A stretch of DNA of 43,777 bases from Egicoccus sp035462025 (GTDB lineage Bacteria; Actinomycetota; Nitriliruptoria; Nitriliruptorales; Nitriliruptoraceae): the NCBI GenBank assembly GCA_035462025.1, contig DATHUR010000189.1:1-43777 (forward strand), in the 5' to 3' direction. Made by a program: the position numbers and the translations under genes. Below the pieces are notes generated by a model. That model did no database searches. It was given only the letters and a program-made list of their open reading frames with translations, and had not been told where the DNA came from. Of the stretch, positions 1 to 7,418 are shown in pieces. Every line of letters begins with the position of its first letter. Position 1 is the stretch's first letter.

Positions 1-273
1 ATCCACCTGCCGGGCCACACCGAGGGGTCGCTGCTCTACCTCGTCCACGGCGACGAGCGTGCCCACCTGTTCAGTGGCGACACCCTGTTCCCCGGCGGGC
101 CTGGCAACACCTTCGGCAACGCCGACAACCACCGCCGGATCATGGACGGCCTCGAGGAGAAGATCTTCGGCCGCCTGCGCGACGACACCTGGGTCTACCC
201 CGGCCACGGTGACGACACCACGCTCGGCGCCGAGCGCCCGCACCTGCAGGAGTGGCGCGACCGCGGTTGGTGA
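1..273 (+). CDS. Metallo-beta-lactamase fold hydrolase (glyoxalase II-like), C-terminal part
   Basis: The frame is open from base 1 and stops at a TGA at 271-273, so only the last 90 residues are present. They carry C-terminal metal-site motifs of the metallo-beta-lactamase fold: HLPGHTEGS near residue 2, FSGDTLFPGG near residue 27 (the bridging Asp) and VYPGHGDDT near residue 64 (the last His). The ending with ERPHLQEW is typical of small glyoxalase II-like thiolester hydrolases. The substrate cannot be told from this fragment. The gene converges on the membrane protein that ends at 296. The family call is firm and the specificity is open. Confidence 0.85.
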   Translation: MHLPGHTEGSLLYLVHGDERAHLFSGDTLFPGGPGNTFGNADNHRRIMDGLEEKIFGRLRDDTWVYPGHGDDTTLGAERPHLQEWRDRGW

Positions 274-295
274 CGGGTCGGCGCTGCTCCGGTGC

Positions 296-751
296 TCAGC
301 CCCGCTCGGACGCGGTCACGACGACGGCACAACTGGTCGCGTTGCGCAGCCGACCCCGCAACGCGACCACGAGCAGGACGAGCGCTGCCACGGCGAGGAT
401 CGGCTGGAGCGGCGCGAACCAACTCATCGCCCCCGACGTGCCCAGCGCCACCACGACAAGCTTGTTGCAGACGGGGCAACCGACGGCGAAGTAGGCCAAC
501 AGCCCGCCCACACCGCCGCGGCGGGTCGGACGGTCGTCGACGACCGTCTCGCCGTCGCGGACGTAGGTCGCCAGCAACAGGCCCGACAGCACCGAGGTGG
601 CGAGCCAGATGGGCCAGTTCCACCACAGCACGGGGGTCATCCGCGAGAACACCGGGTTGGGGATCATCACGGTAGGCAGCCCGATCAGCAGCGCAACCGC
701 AACCGCGCCCAGCACCGCGGCGGTCCAGCGTCGTCGTCCCCAGTCCCGCAC
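296..751 (-). CDS. Small membrane protein with CPVC motif, possible thiol-redox partner
   Basis: A 151-residue protein. The GTG start at 751 was chosen because AAGGAG lies 7 bases upstream; the frame stays open further upstream but is not protein-like there. Hydrophobic segments lie at about residues 11-30, 44-63, 83-104 and 111-131. Cys92 and Cys95 form a CPVC motif at the edge of the third segment, in the context GCPVCNK. The gene is divergent from a DsbA-like protein and CcdA, 128 bases away. I infer a role in passing reducing equivalents or disulfides across the membrane. It does not match CcdA or VKOR as I know them, so the family is unassigned. A metal-related role for the CxxC pair is an alternative. 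Confidence 0.7.
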   Translation of the reverse strand: MRDWGRRRWTAAVLGAVAVALLIGLPTVMIPNPVFSRMTPVLWWNWPIWLATSVLSGLLLATYVRDGETVVDDRPTRRGGVGGLLAYFAVGCPVCNKLVVVALGTSGAMSWFAPLQPILAVAALVLLVVALRGRLRNATSCAVVVTASERG

Positions 752-879
752 GTGTGACTCCTTGTGATCGTTCCGGCCCGTGAACATTCCCGGCGACCGC
801 GCAACGGACGCCGCCGAATAAATGTACGGACATATCGTAGCCTCGTTTCCGTTCCCCGCCCCCCGAACGGATCCCCCGC
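752..879. promoter_or_regulatory. Divergent promoter region of the thiol-redox genes
   Basis: This 128-base gap separates two divergently transcribed redox genes and must hold both promoters. Around 815-845 there is an A+T-rich stretch (AATAAATGTACGGACATATC) that stands out from the surroundings. It could hold a -10 element for either direction, but I cannot fix a -35/-10 pair. The only firm site is the AAGGAG ribosome-binding site of the minus-strand gene near 759-764. Confidence 0.35.
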
Positions 880-1662
880 GTGACCAACATCCCTCCCGCC
901 TCCCGCCGCGGGCCTGCGAAGGCGCGCAGCACGAACCTGCTCGTCCCGGCCATCGCGCTCGTCGCGGCGCTCGGTCTCGCACTCGCGGCGTTCGCCGGCG
1001 GCGGCGACGAGCCGACCACCGCGCCCGACGACGCTCCCACGGGCGAGGTGGCGTCACCGTCCACCGCGCCCGCGGCGGACGACCGGGACGCGCAGCTGAC
1101 CGAGCTGTTGTCCCAGCTCGAGCGCCGACAGGCGGGCGACCCCCTGGCGATCGGCGAACCGGACGCACCGGTCCTGATGATCGAGTGGGCCGACTTCCAG
1201 TGCCCGTTCTGCGGCTCGTTCGCCCGTGACACCAAGCCCGAACTGCTCGCGCGCTACGTCGAGGACGGCACGCTGCGTATCGAGTGGCGCGACCTGCCGA
1301 TGCTCGGCCCCGAGTCGCAGACCGCGGCGCTGGCCGGCCGCGCCGCCGCCGAGCAGGACGCCTTCTGGGCCTTCCACGATGCCGTGTTCGCCGACGAGCG
1401 CCCCGTCAACAGCGGCGAACTCGAACCCGACCGACTCCTGGCCCTGGCCGGTGACCTGGGTCTCGACGTCGAACGGTTCGAAGCCGACCTCGACGACCCG
1501 GCCGCGGCCGAGGCGATCCGCGCCGACCGTGAATGGGCCCAGTCGCTCGGCATCACCGGCACCCCGGCGTTCCTCATCAACGGGCAACTGTTGATCGGTG
1601 GCCAGCCGACGGAGGTGTTCGCGCAGGCGATCGAGCAGATGGCGGCCGAGGCCGCCGGATGA
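880..1662 (+). CDS. Membrane-anchored DsbA-like thioredoxin-fold oxidoreductase
   Basis: A 260-residue protein starting at GTG 880. An uncleaved signal anchor is likely at about residues 24-42, followed by a low-complexity linker rich in Ala, Pro, Thr and Asp to about residue 70. The catalytic thioredoxin/DsbA domain follows, with Cys108-Pro-Phe-Cys111 in the context ADFQCPFCGSF, a helical insertion, and the cis-proline loop Gly-Thr228-Pro229 in ITGTPAFLING. This is the Thioredoxin_4/DsbA layout of actinobacterial exported thiol oxidoreductases. The stop overlaps the start of the CcdA gene by 4 bases, so the two are coupled. With CcdA as electron donor it may work as a reductase or isomerase outside the membrane. 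The direction of the reaction cannot be read from sequence. Confidence 0.88.
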   Translation: MTNIPPASRRGPAKARSTNLLVPAIALVAALGLALAAFAGGGDEPTTAPDDAPTGEVASPSTAPAADDRDAQLTELLSQLERRQAGDPLAIGEPDAPVLMIEWADFQCPFCGSFARDTKPELLARYVEDGTLRIEWRDLPMLGPESQTAALAGRAAAEQDAFWAFHDAVFADERPVNSGELEPDRLLALAGDLGLDVERFEADLDDPAAAEAIRADREWAQSLGITGTPAFLINGQLLIGGQPTEVFAQAIEQMAAEAAG

Positions 1663-2564
1663 TCGAGATCGGCTATCTCGCCGCGTTCCTGGGCGGCGTC
1701 CTCACCCTGATCAGCCCGTGCGGTGCGTTGCTGCTGCCCTCGTTCTTCGCCTACGCCTTCGGGGGGACCGGCGCGCTGCTGGGCCGGACCGGCGTGTTCT
1801 ACCTCGGCCTGGCCACCACCCTGATCCCGCTCGGCATGGGGGCGTCGCTCGCCAGCGCGCTGTTCTTCGGCCACCGGGACCTGCTGATCCTGGTCGCGGG
1901 CTGGCTGCTCATCGGGCTCGGGGTCGCGCAGGCCCTGGGGGGCGGCTTCGCGCTGCAGGCCGCCCAACGCGCCCAGGGCCGGTTCGCCGGACGGAGCGGT
2001 TGGGGGGCCGTCTACGGGTTGGGCGCCGTCTACGGGCTGGCGGGCTTCTGCTCCGGCCCGATCCTGGGCGCGGTACTCACCGTCGCCGCCACCAACGGCC
2101 GCCCGTTGCACGGTGGGGCGCTCCTGGCCGTGTACGCCCTGGGGATGGCCGGTCCGATGTTCCTGCTCGCCCTGGGCTGGGACCGGTTCGACCTCGGCCA
2201 CCGGTCGTGGCTGCGCGGCCGCAGCTTCCGGCTGGGGCGGCTCCGCCTCCACAGCACCTCCGTGATCAGTGGCCTGCTGTTCGCCGGCATCGGTGTCCTC
2301 TTCCTCACCACGGGCGGGACGGGCTCGGGCATCCCGGGCATGCCCAGCACGCTCGAGACCGAGGCGACGGCACAGGCGTGGCTGCAGCGCATCGACGCCG
2401 CCGTGCCGGACGGCGCCGTGCTGTCGGCGGTCGCGGTCGTGGCCGCCGCCGTCCTCGTGCGGCGATGGACAACGGCGCGACGCGACACCTCAGCCGATCG
2501 CCCGCCCACCTCGGGGTCCCCTCGGCCGAGCGGACGGGACACGGATCTCGACGTCCGACCGTAG
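1659..2564 (+). CDS. ccdA: CcdA-type transmembrane thiol-disulfide carrier
   Basis: A 301-residue protein starting at the ATG of the ATGA overlap with the DsbA-like gene. The open frame runs upstream, but only as a shadow of that gene. The protein has six or more hydrophobic segments and two cysteines placed as in CcdA: Cys21 in the first segment (LISPCGALLLP) and Cys131 in the fourth (AGFCSGPILG), each beside a proline or glycine kink. CcdA takes electrons from cytoplasmic thioredoxin and passes them to exported thioredoxin-like proteins, here most likely the upstream partner. The last 40 residues are polar and rich in Arg and Pro, and look disordered. The antiporter gene starts 12 bases after the stop, so it is probably co-transcribed. 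Confidence 0.88.
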   Translation: MIEIGYLAAFLGGVLTLISPCGALLLPSFFAYAFGGTGALLGRTGVFYLGLATTLIPLGMGASLASALFFGHRDLLILVAGWLLIGLGVAQALGGGFALQAAQRAQGRFAGRSGWGAVYGLGAVYGLAGFCSGPILGAVLTVAATNGRPLHGGALLAVYALGMAGPMFLLALGWDRFDLGHRSWLRGRSFRLGRLRLHSTSVISGLLFAGIGVLFLTTGGTGSGIPGMPSTLETEATAQAWLQRIDAAVPDGAVLSAVAVVAAAVLVRRWTTARRDTSADRPPTSGSPRPSGRDTDLDVRP

Positions 2565-2576
2565 GGTCGCGGCACC

Positions 2577-3800
2577 ATGGACCCCGTACTGCTCGCCGCC
2601 GGCCTGGTCGCGTTGTTCGTCGGTGCGCTGTTCACCCACCTCGAACGGTGGTCGATCACGCCGCCGCTGCTCGGACTGCTGACCGGCGTCCTGATCGGCC
2701 CCGAGGTGCTGGGCGCGGTCACCATCCCCGCCTCGGACGAGATCCACGTCGTGCAGGTCGCGGCCCGCCTGCTGCTGGCCGTCGCGCTCATGGGCATCGC
2801 ACTGCGCTACCCCATCGGCCAGGTGAGGTCGCGGCGTCGACCGGTGGCCCTGCTGCTCATCGTCGCCATGCCGGCGATGGCCGCGGCGGTCGCCGTCGGC
2901 GCAGCCTGGTTGCTGTCGCTGCCATTGGCCCTCGCCGCCGTCCTCGGCGCCTGCCTCTCGCCCACCGATCCCGTCCTCGCCTCGGGCATCGTGACGGGCG
3001 AACCCGCCGAGGAGGACATCCCGGCGTCCAACCGGCAGATCCTGTCGCTCGAGTCGGGCGCGAACGACGGTCTGGCGTTGCCGTTCGTGGTCATCGCGCT
3101 GGCGTGGTTCCTCGAGCAGCCGCTCGGGGACGAGCTCGGCCGGGCCGTCTACGAGGTGCTCGGTGCGGTCGCCGTCGGTGCGCTGGCCGGTTTCGGGGCG
3201 GGACGCGCGCTGCGCTGGGCCGACCGCCACCGCGAGATCCGGCCGGCGGTCGCGTCGCTGTACGCCCTGGTGCTGGCCGCGTTCGTGCTCGGGCTCAGTG
3301 GGGTCATCGGCGTCGGTGGCCTGCTGAGCGTGTTCGTCGCCGGGCTGGTGCACAACCACATGGTCAGCAGCAGCGAGCGCGCGTCCGAGGTCGCGATCGA
3401 CGAGGCGCTCAACCAGTACCTCGTGGTCCCCGTGTTCGTCCTGGTCGGCGTCGTCATCCCGTGGCGGGACTGGGGCGAGCTGGGCTGGCGCGGCGCCGTC
3501 TTCGTCGTGGTCGCGCTGCTGCTCCGCCGCCTGCCCGTGATCGCGGCCCTCAAACGGCCGCTGCAGGCGAGTTGGCCGCAGGTGGTGTGGCTCGGCTGGT
3601 TCGGACCCATCGGCGTCGCGGCCCTCTTCTACCTCGGCCTCGTCCACGAGCAGGGCGCAACGGACCCGCGCCTGTGGGCGGCGGGCACCCTGGTGGTCGC
3701 GGTGAGCACGTTCGTCCACGGCCTGTCCGCCGGTCCGGCCAGGCTGCTCCACCGCCGTCGGACGGGGACGCACGCCGGACAGGGGGACGACACGGGCTAG
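2577..3800 (+). CDS. CPA1 family Na+/H+ (cation/proton) antiporter
   Basis: A 407-residue membrane protein with about 12 hydrophobic segments. Two family signatures are visible: SPTDPVLASGIV (about residues 128-139), with the Asp-Pro pair of the discontinuous helix, and LESGANDGLALPFV (about 159-172), the ND/ESGxND motif of CPA1 exchangers. The length matches a bare transport domain without a regulatory tail. It should exchange Na+ (or K+) for protons across the inner membrane, in pH or salt homeostasis. It starts 12 bases after ccdA and may share its transcript. The ion specificity cannot be read from sequence. Confidence 0.9.
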   Translation: MDPVLLAAGLVALFVGALFTHLERWSITPPLLGLLTGVLIGPEVLGAVTIPASDEIHVVQVAARLLLAVALMGIALRYPIGQVRSRRRPVALLLIVAMPAMAAAVAVGAAWLLSLPLALAAVLGACLSPTDPVLASGIVTGEPAEEDIPASNRQILSLESGANDGLALPFVVIALAWFLEQPLGDELGRAVYEVLGAVAVGALAGFGAGRALRWADRHREIRPAVASLYALVLAAFVLGLSGVIGVGGLLSVFVAGLVHNHMVSSSERASEVAIDEALNQYLVVPVFVLVGVVIPWRDWGELGWRGAVFVVVALLLRRLPVIAALKRPLQASWPQVVWLGWFGPIGVAALFYLGLVHEQGATDPRLWAAGTLVVAVSTFVHGLSAGPARLLHRRRTGTHAGQGDDTG

Positions 3801-3830
3801 CGTCCGCGCTTCGCCCTCGAAAGCGCGCAC

Positions 3831-4406
3831 ATGAGCGACGAGCGGACCCGGTGGAACGCCCGCCACGCCGGGCGCGCCCCGCTGACCGAGCCGGCCCACT
3901 TCCTGGTCCGGCACGCCTCGCTCCTGCCACCACGCGGCCGTGCGCTCGACGTGGCGGGCGGGAGCGGCCGCAACGCGGTGTGGCTCGCCCAGCGTGGGTT
4001 GCAGGTCACGCTCGTCGACGTGGCCGACGAGGCCTGCCGACTGGCCGCGGACGCCGCCTCGAACGCCGGTGTCGAGATCGTCGTCGAGCGCCGCGACGTG
4101 TCCGCCGCCGGCCTGCCGCCCGGTCCCTGGAACGTGATCGTCTTCCACCACTTCCTCGACCGTGATCTGTGGGCGCCCGCGGCGGCGGCGCTCGCGCCCG
4201 GCGGCGTCCTGCTCATCAGCCAGCCGACCGTCCACAACCTCGAGCGTCATGACCGCCCGTCACGCGAGTGGCTGCTGGAACCCGGCGAACTGGACGCCGC
4301 CGCCCGCACCTGGCCCGACGTCGAGGTGGTCGTCGCCGACGAGGGCTGGACCGACGACGACCGTCACGAATCCTCGGTCGTGGCCCGCCGGCCGGTGACC
4401 TCGTGA
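3831..4406 (+). CDS. TehB-like SAM-dependent methyltransferase
   Basis: A 191-residue class I methyltransferase. The SAM-binding motif I is ALDVAGGSGRNAVWLA (about residues 37-52), followed by the acidic end of strand 2 (VTLVDVADEA). The short N-terminus with WNARHA is typical of TehB/UbiE-like small-molecule methyltransferases. Tellurite-type and thiopurine-type members share this layout, so the substrate is unknown. The stop codon overlaps the GTG of the following acetyltransferase by 4 bases, so the two are coupled. It lies 30 bases after the antiporter gene. Confidence 0.85.
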   Translation: MSDERTRWNARHAGRAPLTEPAHFLVRHASLLPPRGRALDVAGGSGRNAVWLAQRGLQVTLVDVADEACRLAADAASNAGVEIVVERRDVSAAGLPPGPWNVIVFHHFLDRDLWAPAAAALAPGGVLLISQPTVHNLERHDRPSREWLLEPGELDAAARTWPDVEVVVADEGWTDDDRHESSVVARRPVTS

Positions 4407-5104
4407 GCACGGTGCCCGCAGCCGCGTTGCGTCTGTGGCGGCGCCTCGCCGACGACCCGTCCGCGCTGGCGCCCGGGACCCGCCGCGTCACCCGCGACAC
4501 GAACGGGTTCTGTCCGCCCGGCTGGGTCGGTGTCGTCCGGCTCGGCGACGCGTACGCGCTCGATCCCGGGGTCGCCGACGCCGACGTCATCGGCCGACTG
4601 CTCGCCCTCGACGACCCCACGGACCCAACGCAGGTGCGCACGGTCCTCGCCCCGCAGCAGGCGCTCGGGCCGGCCGAACTGGCCTATCTGCCCGACAACT
4701 GGGTGGCGCCCGAGATCCGGCACGACGGCGTGGTCCTCGAGGAACGCGACGTCGCCGGGCTGCGCGACTGGTTGAGGACGTTGCCGGAGGACGACCTTGC
4801 CGAGAGCTCGGTCATCGACATGTCCCGTGTCGTCGTCGCCCTGGTCGACGGCGACATCGCGGGCGCGGTCGGTCACCTCGCCTGGCCGGAACAGGTCGCC
4901 CACATCGGGATCGTGGTCGGCCCCGACCACCGGCGGCGAGGGGTCGGACGCGCGTTGGCCGTGGCCGGCACGGTCCGTGCACAGCGGGCCGGACTTGCAC
5001 CCCAGTGGCGCGCGGCCTCGGACAACCCCGCCTCCCGGGCCCTGGCGGCCGCGGTGGGCTACGCCGAGGTTGGCCGGCAGTTCAGTTTCGCACCCGCGGA
5101 CTGA
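4403..5104 (+). CDS. GNAT family N-acetyltransferase
   Basis: A 233-residue protein starting at the GTG in the GTGA overlap with the methyltransferase stop; longer readings of the frame are shadows of that gene. The C-terminal half is a GNAT domain: VVALVDGDIAGAVGHLAW, then the acetyl-CoA loop VGPDHRRRGVGRALA (about residues 172-186, the R/QxxGxG/A motif) and the ASDNPASRALAAAVGY helix (about 207-222), where an Asn often follows strand 5. The N-terminal 100 residues resemble no domain I recognise and may set substrate specificity. The acceptor substrate is unknown. The coupling to the methyltransferase suggests a shared process. Confidence 0.82.
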   Translation: MSTVPAAALRLWRRLADDPSALAPGTRRVTRDTNGFCPPGWVGVVRLGDAYALDPGVADADVIGRLLALDDPTDPTQVRTVLAPQQALGPAELAYLPDNWVAPEIRHDGVVLEERDVAGLRDWLRTLPEDDLAESSVIDMSRVVVALVDGDIAGAVGHLAWPEQVAHIGIVVGPDHRRRGVGRALAVAGTVRAQRAGLAPQWRAASDNPASRALAAAVGYAEVGRQFSFAPAD

Positions 5105-5140
5105 GCCCGCGTTCCTCCACCGACGACACCGCCGCTGTCG

Positions 5141-5542
5141 CTACAGGATGCCGCGGACCGCCAGCGTGGAGGTCATCACGGCCCCGAAGACGAGGACCAG
5201 CGCCAGCACGAGGCCACGCCCGGCCGCGTGGTGTGCGTCGACCGCCATCTGCTGCCCCCGAGCCCGTTTGATCCCCACGTGTGCGGCAACGAGCGCGAGC
5301 AGGGCCAGCGCGGGATGCACGTAGCGGAGCAGCATCGACGAGTGCTCCCAGTAGCCGTCCATGCCGTAGACCGCCAGGCCGAGCAGCACCTGGATGTCGA
5401 GCAGGACCGACGCGACCACGTACGGCCCGGCCGTGAACTCGCGGGCATCGCGGGCCCGGCCGAACGCCACGGCCGCGGCCACGAGCACGACGAGACCGAC
5501 GATGTAGCCCGTGAACTGGTGGATCGTGGTCACGACATCCAC
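5141..5542 (-). CDS. Four-helix membrane protein with conserved-looking histidines
   Basis: A 133-residue protein. The GTG start at 5542 has AGGAGG about 6 bases upstream, so the longer frame to 5635 is rejected. Four hydrophobic segments are predicted at about residues 12-28, 40-60, 71-90 and 108-128. Histidines sit at or in helices (His8, His67, His76, His88), a spacing that could ligate b-type heme as in small cytochrome b561-like or DUF420-like proteins. This is inference only. No CxxCH motif is present. It is a lone gene on the minus strand converging on the acetyltransferase, with no informative partner. Confidence 0.7.
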   Translation of the reverse strand: MDVVTTIHQFTGYIVGLVVLVAAAVAFGRARDAREFTAGPYVVASVLLDIQVLLGLAVYGMDGYWEHSSMLLRYVHPALALLALVAAHVGIKRARGQQMAVDAHHAAGRGLVLALVLVFGAVMTSTLAVRGIL

Positions 5543-5685
5543 GGTTGCCTCCTGGTCGGGCCGCAGCCTAGCTGTCGGCAACCACGATCCCGACCGCCCG
5601 GCGCCGCGCGGACGCGCAGCAGTCGAGGAGATCATCGGGTTCGGTCAGGCAGAAGGGCGTGAACTCACGCCTCGGGGGTCCAGCG

Positions 5686-5976
5686 TCACGGATCGTCCGG
5701 GTCGGCCCAGATGGTCTGCGTGGGCGCCGGCACCCAGATCTCCACCATCTCGAACACCTCGATGCCGGTGTTCTCGAACCAGTGGAACTCGCCCCGCGGA
5801 ATGAACGTCACGTCGCCGGCCGCGAGGGCGTCGGACGCCTCGCCCGCCTGCACCACCCCTGCGCCACGCAGCACGTAGAAGAGAGGTGATCGGCGTCCGG
5901 GTGCTGATGCGCCGACGCGGGTGTCGCCCGGCTGGTAGATGACGCGATCGACCTTGATGCCGCCGAGGCCGAACAT
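5686..5976 (-). pseudogene. Cupin gene with two compensating frameshifts in the metal-site loop
   Basis: The open frame gives 96 residues from ATG 5976 and is clearly related to the intact cupin at 9789-10211: shared EMFG/EMLG start region, AAGDVTFIPRGEFHWF against PGDVVFIPRGDYHWF, and IWVPAP...WADPDD against MWIPAP...WRDPDD. The metal-binding stretch is lost in this frame, reading GASAPGRRSPLFYV. Bases 5886-5909 read in another frame give HQHPDADH, which aligns with the HMHANADH of the paralogue. One extra base near 5910-5916 and two near 5879-5885 (a TC repeat) would explain this. About 30 N-terminal residues of the paralogue are also missing, and a TAG lies 8 codons before the ATG. It is either a decayed gene or a site of base-calling errors. 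Confidence 0.72.
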
Positions 5977-5997
5977 CTCGGGGCAGATCCCGTTGTT

Positions 5998-6022
5998 CTA
6001 TGTACTCGTCCCCTGCATATAG
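5998..6022. promoter_or_regulatory. Imperfect inverted repeat, candidate operator between cupin and dioxygenase genes
   Basis: CTATGTAC, a 9-base spacer, then GCATATAG: the arms match at 6 of 8 positions when inverted. The site lies in the 101-base divergent region between the damaged cupin and the thiol-dioxygenase-like gene and is A+T-rich for this genome. The same CTATGTA and GCATA words recur upstream of the second cupin at 10237-10267 with longer spacing. An IclR-type regulator is encoded nearby (6684-7418) and such proteins bind short A+T-rich dyads, so it is the obvious candidate binder. That link is inference. Confidence 0.4.
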
Positions 6023-6077
6023 TTCTCGGCAGGGCGTACGTCCACGACCGCGGCGCCGGACCGGCCAAGGAGTCGCC

Positions 6078-6650
6078 ATGACCCGCCTGACCCTCGACCC
6101 CGCCGTCGGACGGTTCGTCGCCGCGGTGGCGGACATCGTCGATCGCGGCGGTTCGGAACAGCAGGTGACCGCCCAGGTCGTCCCCCATCTACGCGACCTC
6201 ACCGCGCACGGACCCGATGTCGTCCCGGCGCCCATGCGGCGCCCCCGCGACGACAGCTACGCGATGTACCCGCTCCACGTGGCCGACGACGGCAGCTTCT
6301 GCGTCGCGGTGGCGGTCTGGGGTGTGGGCCAGGTGACGCCGATCCACGACCACGGGACCTGGGGCGTGATCGGCATCCTCGACGGTGTCGAGCAGGAGTC
6401 GCGCTACGACCGGCCCGACGCCGAGGGCCGCCCACCGACCTTCATCGAGCAGCGCATGCTGGGGCCGGGGGACGTCGAGGTCTGCTGCACGTCGGATCAG
6501 GACGTGCACCGGGTGGCGTGCGCCTCGTCGACCCCGACCGTCGCGCTGCACGTCTACGGGGGTGACATCGGCACGCTCGAGCGCCATGCCTTCGACCCCG
6601 AGACCGGGCGCGCGACGAGCTTCGTCTCCCGCTGGGCCGAGCCGTCGTAG
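6078..6650 (+). CDS. Cupin thiol dioxygenase (cysteine/3-mercaptopropionate dioxygenase type)
   Basis: A 190-residue protein. ATG 6078 was chosen because AAGGAG lies 7 bases upstream; the longer frame from 6000 runs through the putative operator. The cupin iron ligands are visible as His90-Asp-His92 in TPIHDHGTWGVIG and His144 in DVHRVA, the 3-His pattern of thiol dioxygenases. The HDHGTWG.IG context is like bacterial 3-mercaptopropionate/cysteine dioxygenases, which turn a thiol and O2 into a sulfinate in the cytoplasm. The substrate is not decided. It is followed 33 bases later by an IclR regulator and lies opposite the damaged cupin. Its divergent region holds the candidate operator at 5998-6022. 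Confidence 0.75.
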   Translation: MTRLTLDPAVGRFVAAVADIVDRGGSEQQVTAQVVPHLRDLTAHGPDVVPAPMRRPRDDSYAMYPLHVADDGSFCVAVAVWGVGQVTPIHDHGTWGVIGILDGVEQESRYDRPDAEGRPPTFIEQRMLGPGDVEVCCTSDQDVHRVACASSTPTVALHVYGGDIGTLERHAFDPETGRATSFVSRWAEPS

Positions 6651-6683
6651 TGCCCCCGCCGCCACGCGAAACGGTCGTCGCCC

Positions 6684-7418
6684 ATGCCCGGTAGCTACCT
6701 GCAGACCCTCGCACGGGGTATCGAGGTGCTCGAGGCGCTCAAGCAGGGGGCCCGCACGGTCAACGACCTGGCCGACCTGATCGCCGTCGAGCGGTCCGCG
6801 GTCTACCGGCTCGTGCGCACGCTCGAGCACCACGGGTACGTCGTCCGCGACGGCCGGACCGGCCTGTGCCGCCTCGGACTCGCCGCATGGGAACTCGGCG
6901 CCCACACCGATCTCGCCGCCGAGGTCCGGGAGGCGGCCTCGCCGCACCTCGACCAACTGGTGCAACGCTTCGGTGAGACCGCGCACCTGTCGCTCTACGA
7001 CCGCGGCGAGGTGGTCTACATCCACCGGGTCGAGGGGACGCACGCCATCGGCAGCTACACCCGGCTCGGCGGCCGGGCTCCGGCCCATTGCGTGGCCACC
7101 GGGAAGGCACTGCTCGCCCACCAGCCCGCACACGAGGTCGACCGGGTCATCGCGGCGGGCCTCGCTCGGCACACGCCACTGACCATCGTCGACGGCGACG
7201 AACTGCGCGACGTGCTCGGGCGGGTCGCCGCCGGCGAGGTGGCGGTCAACCGGGGCGAGTGGCGCGAGGACGTGGGTGGCCTCGCCGTCCCTCTCGTCGG
7301 CGCCAGGGGCCAGGCGGTCGCAGCCATCGGGCTCTCGGGGCCCGTGGACCGCATCCTGGCCCAGCGGGAGCCGATCACGGCTGCCCTCCGCGACGCCGCG
7401 CGCGCGATCATTCGCTAG
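6684..7418 (+). CDS. IclR family transcriptional regulator
   Basis: A 244-residue protein of usual family length. The N-terminal winged helix-turn-helix spans about residues 8-68 (LARGIEVLEAL, then TVNDLADLIAVERSAVYRLV as the HTH). The C-terminal effector-binding domain follows, with RLGGRAPAHCVATGKALLA (about 125-143) and the final GVAAIGLSGP-like strand. IclR proteins bind small carboxylates or aromatic compounds and usually control neighbouring genes. It follows the thiol dioxygenase gene by 33 bases and its last 11 bases overlap the convergent molybdoenzyme gene. It probably regulates this cluster through the A+T-rich motifs at 5998-6022 and 10237-10267, which is inference. The ligand is unknown. 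Confidence 0.88.
   Translation: MPGSYLQTLARGIEVLEALKQGARTVNDLADLIAVERSAVYRLVRTLEHHGYVVRDGRTGLCRLGLAAWELGAHTDLAAEVREAASPHLDQLVQRFGETAHLSLYDRGEVVYIHRVEGTHAIGSYTRLGGRAPAHCVATGKALLAHQPAHEVDRVIAAGLARHTPLTIVDGDELRDVLGRVAAGEVAVNRGEWREDVGGLAVPLVGARGQAVAAIGLSGPVDRILAQREPITAALRDAARAIIR

Noticed and set aside
1598..4165. Plus-strand open frame of 855 codons
   Set aside because: It is an Arg/Pro-rich shadow across ccdA, the antiporter and the methyltransferase in another frame.
5977..6077. Plus-strand start of the thiol dioxygenase at 6000
   Set aside because: The added residues are coded by the operator-like region, and AAGGAG supports ATG 6078.
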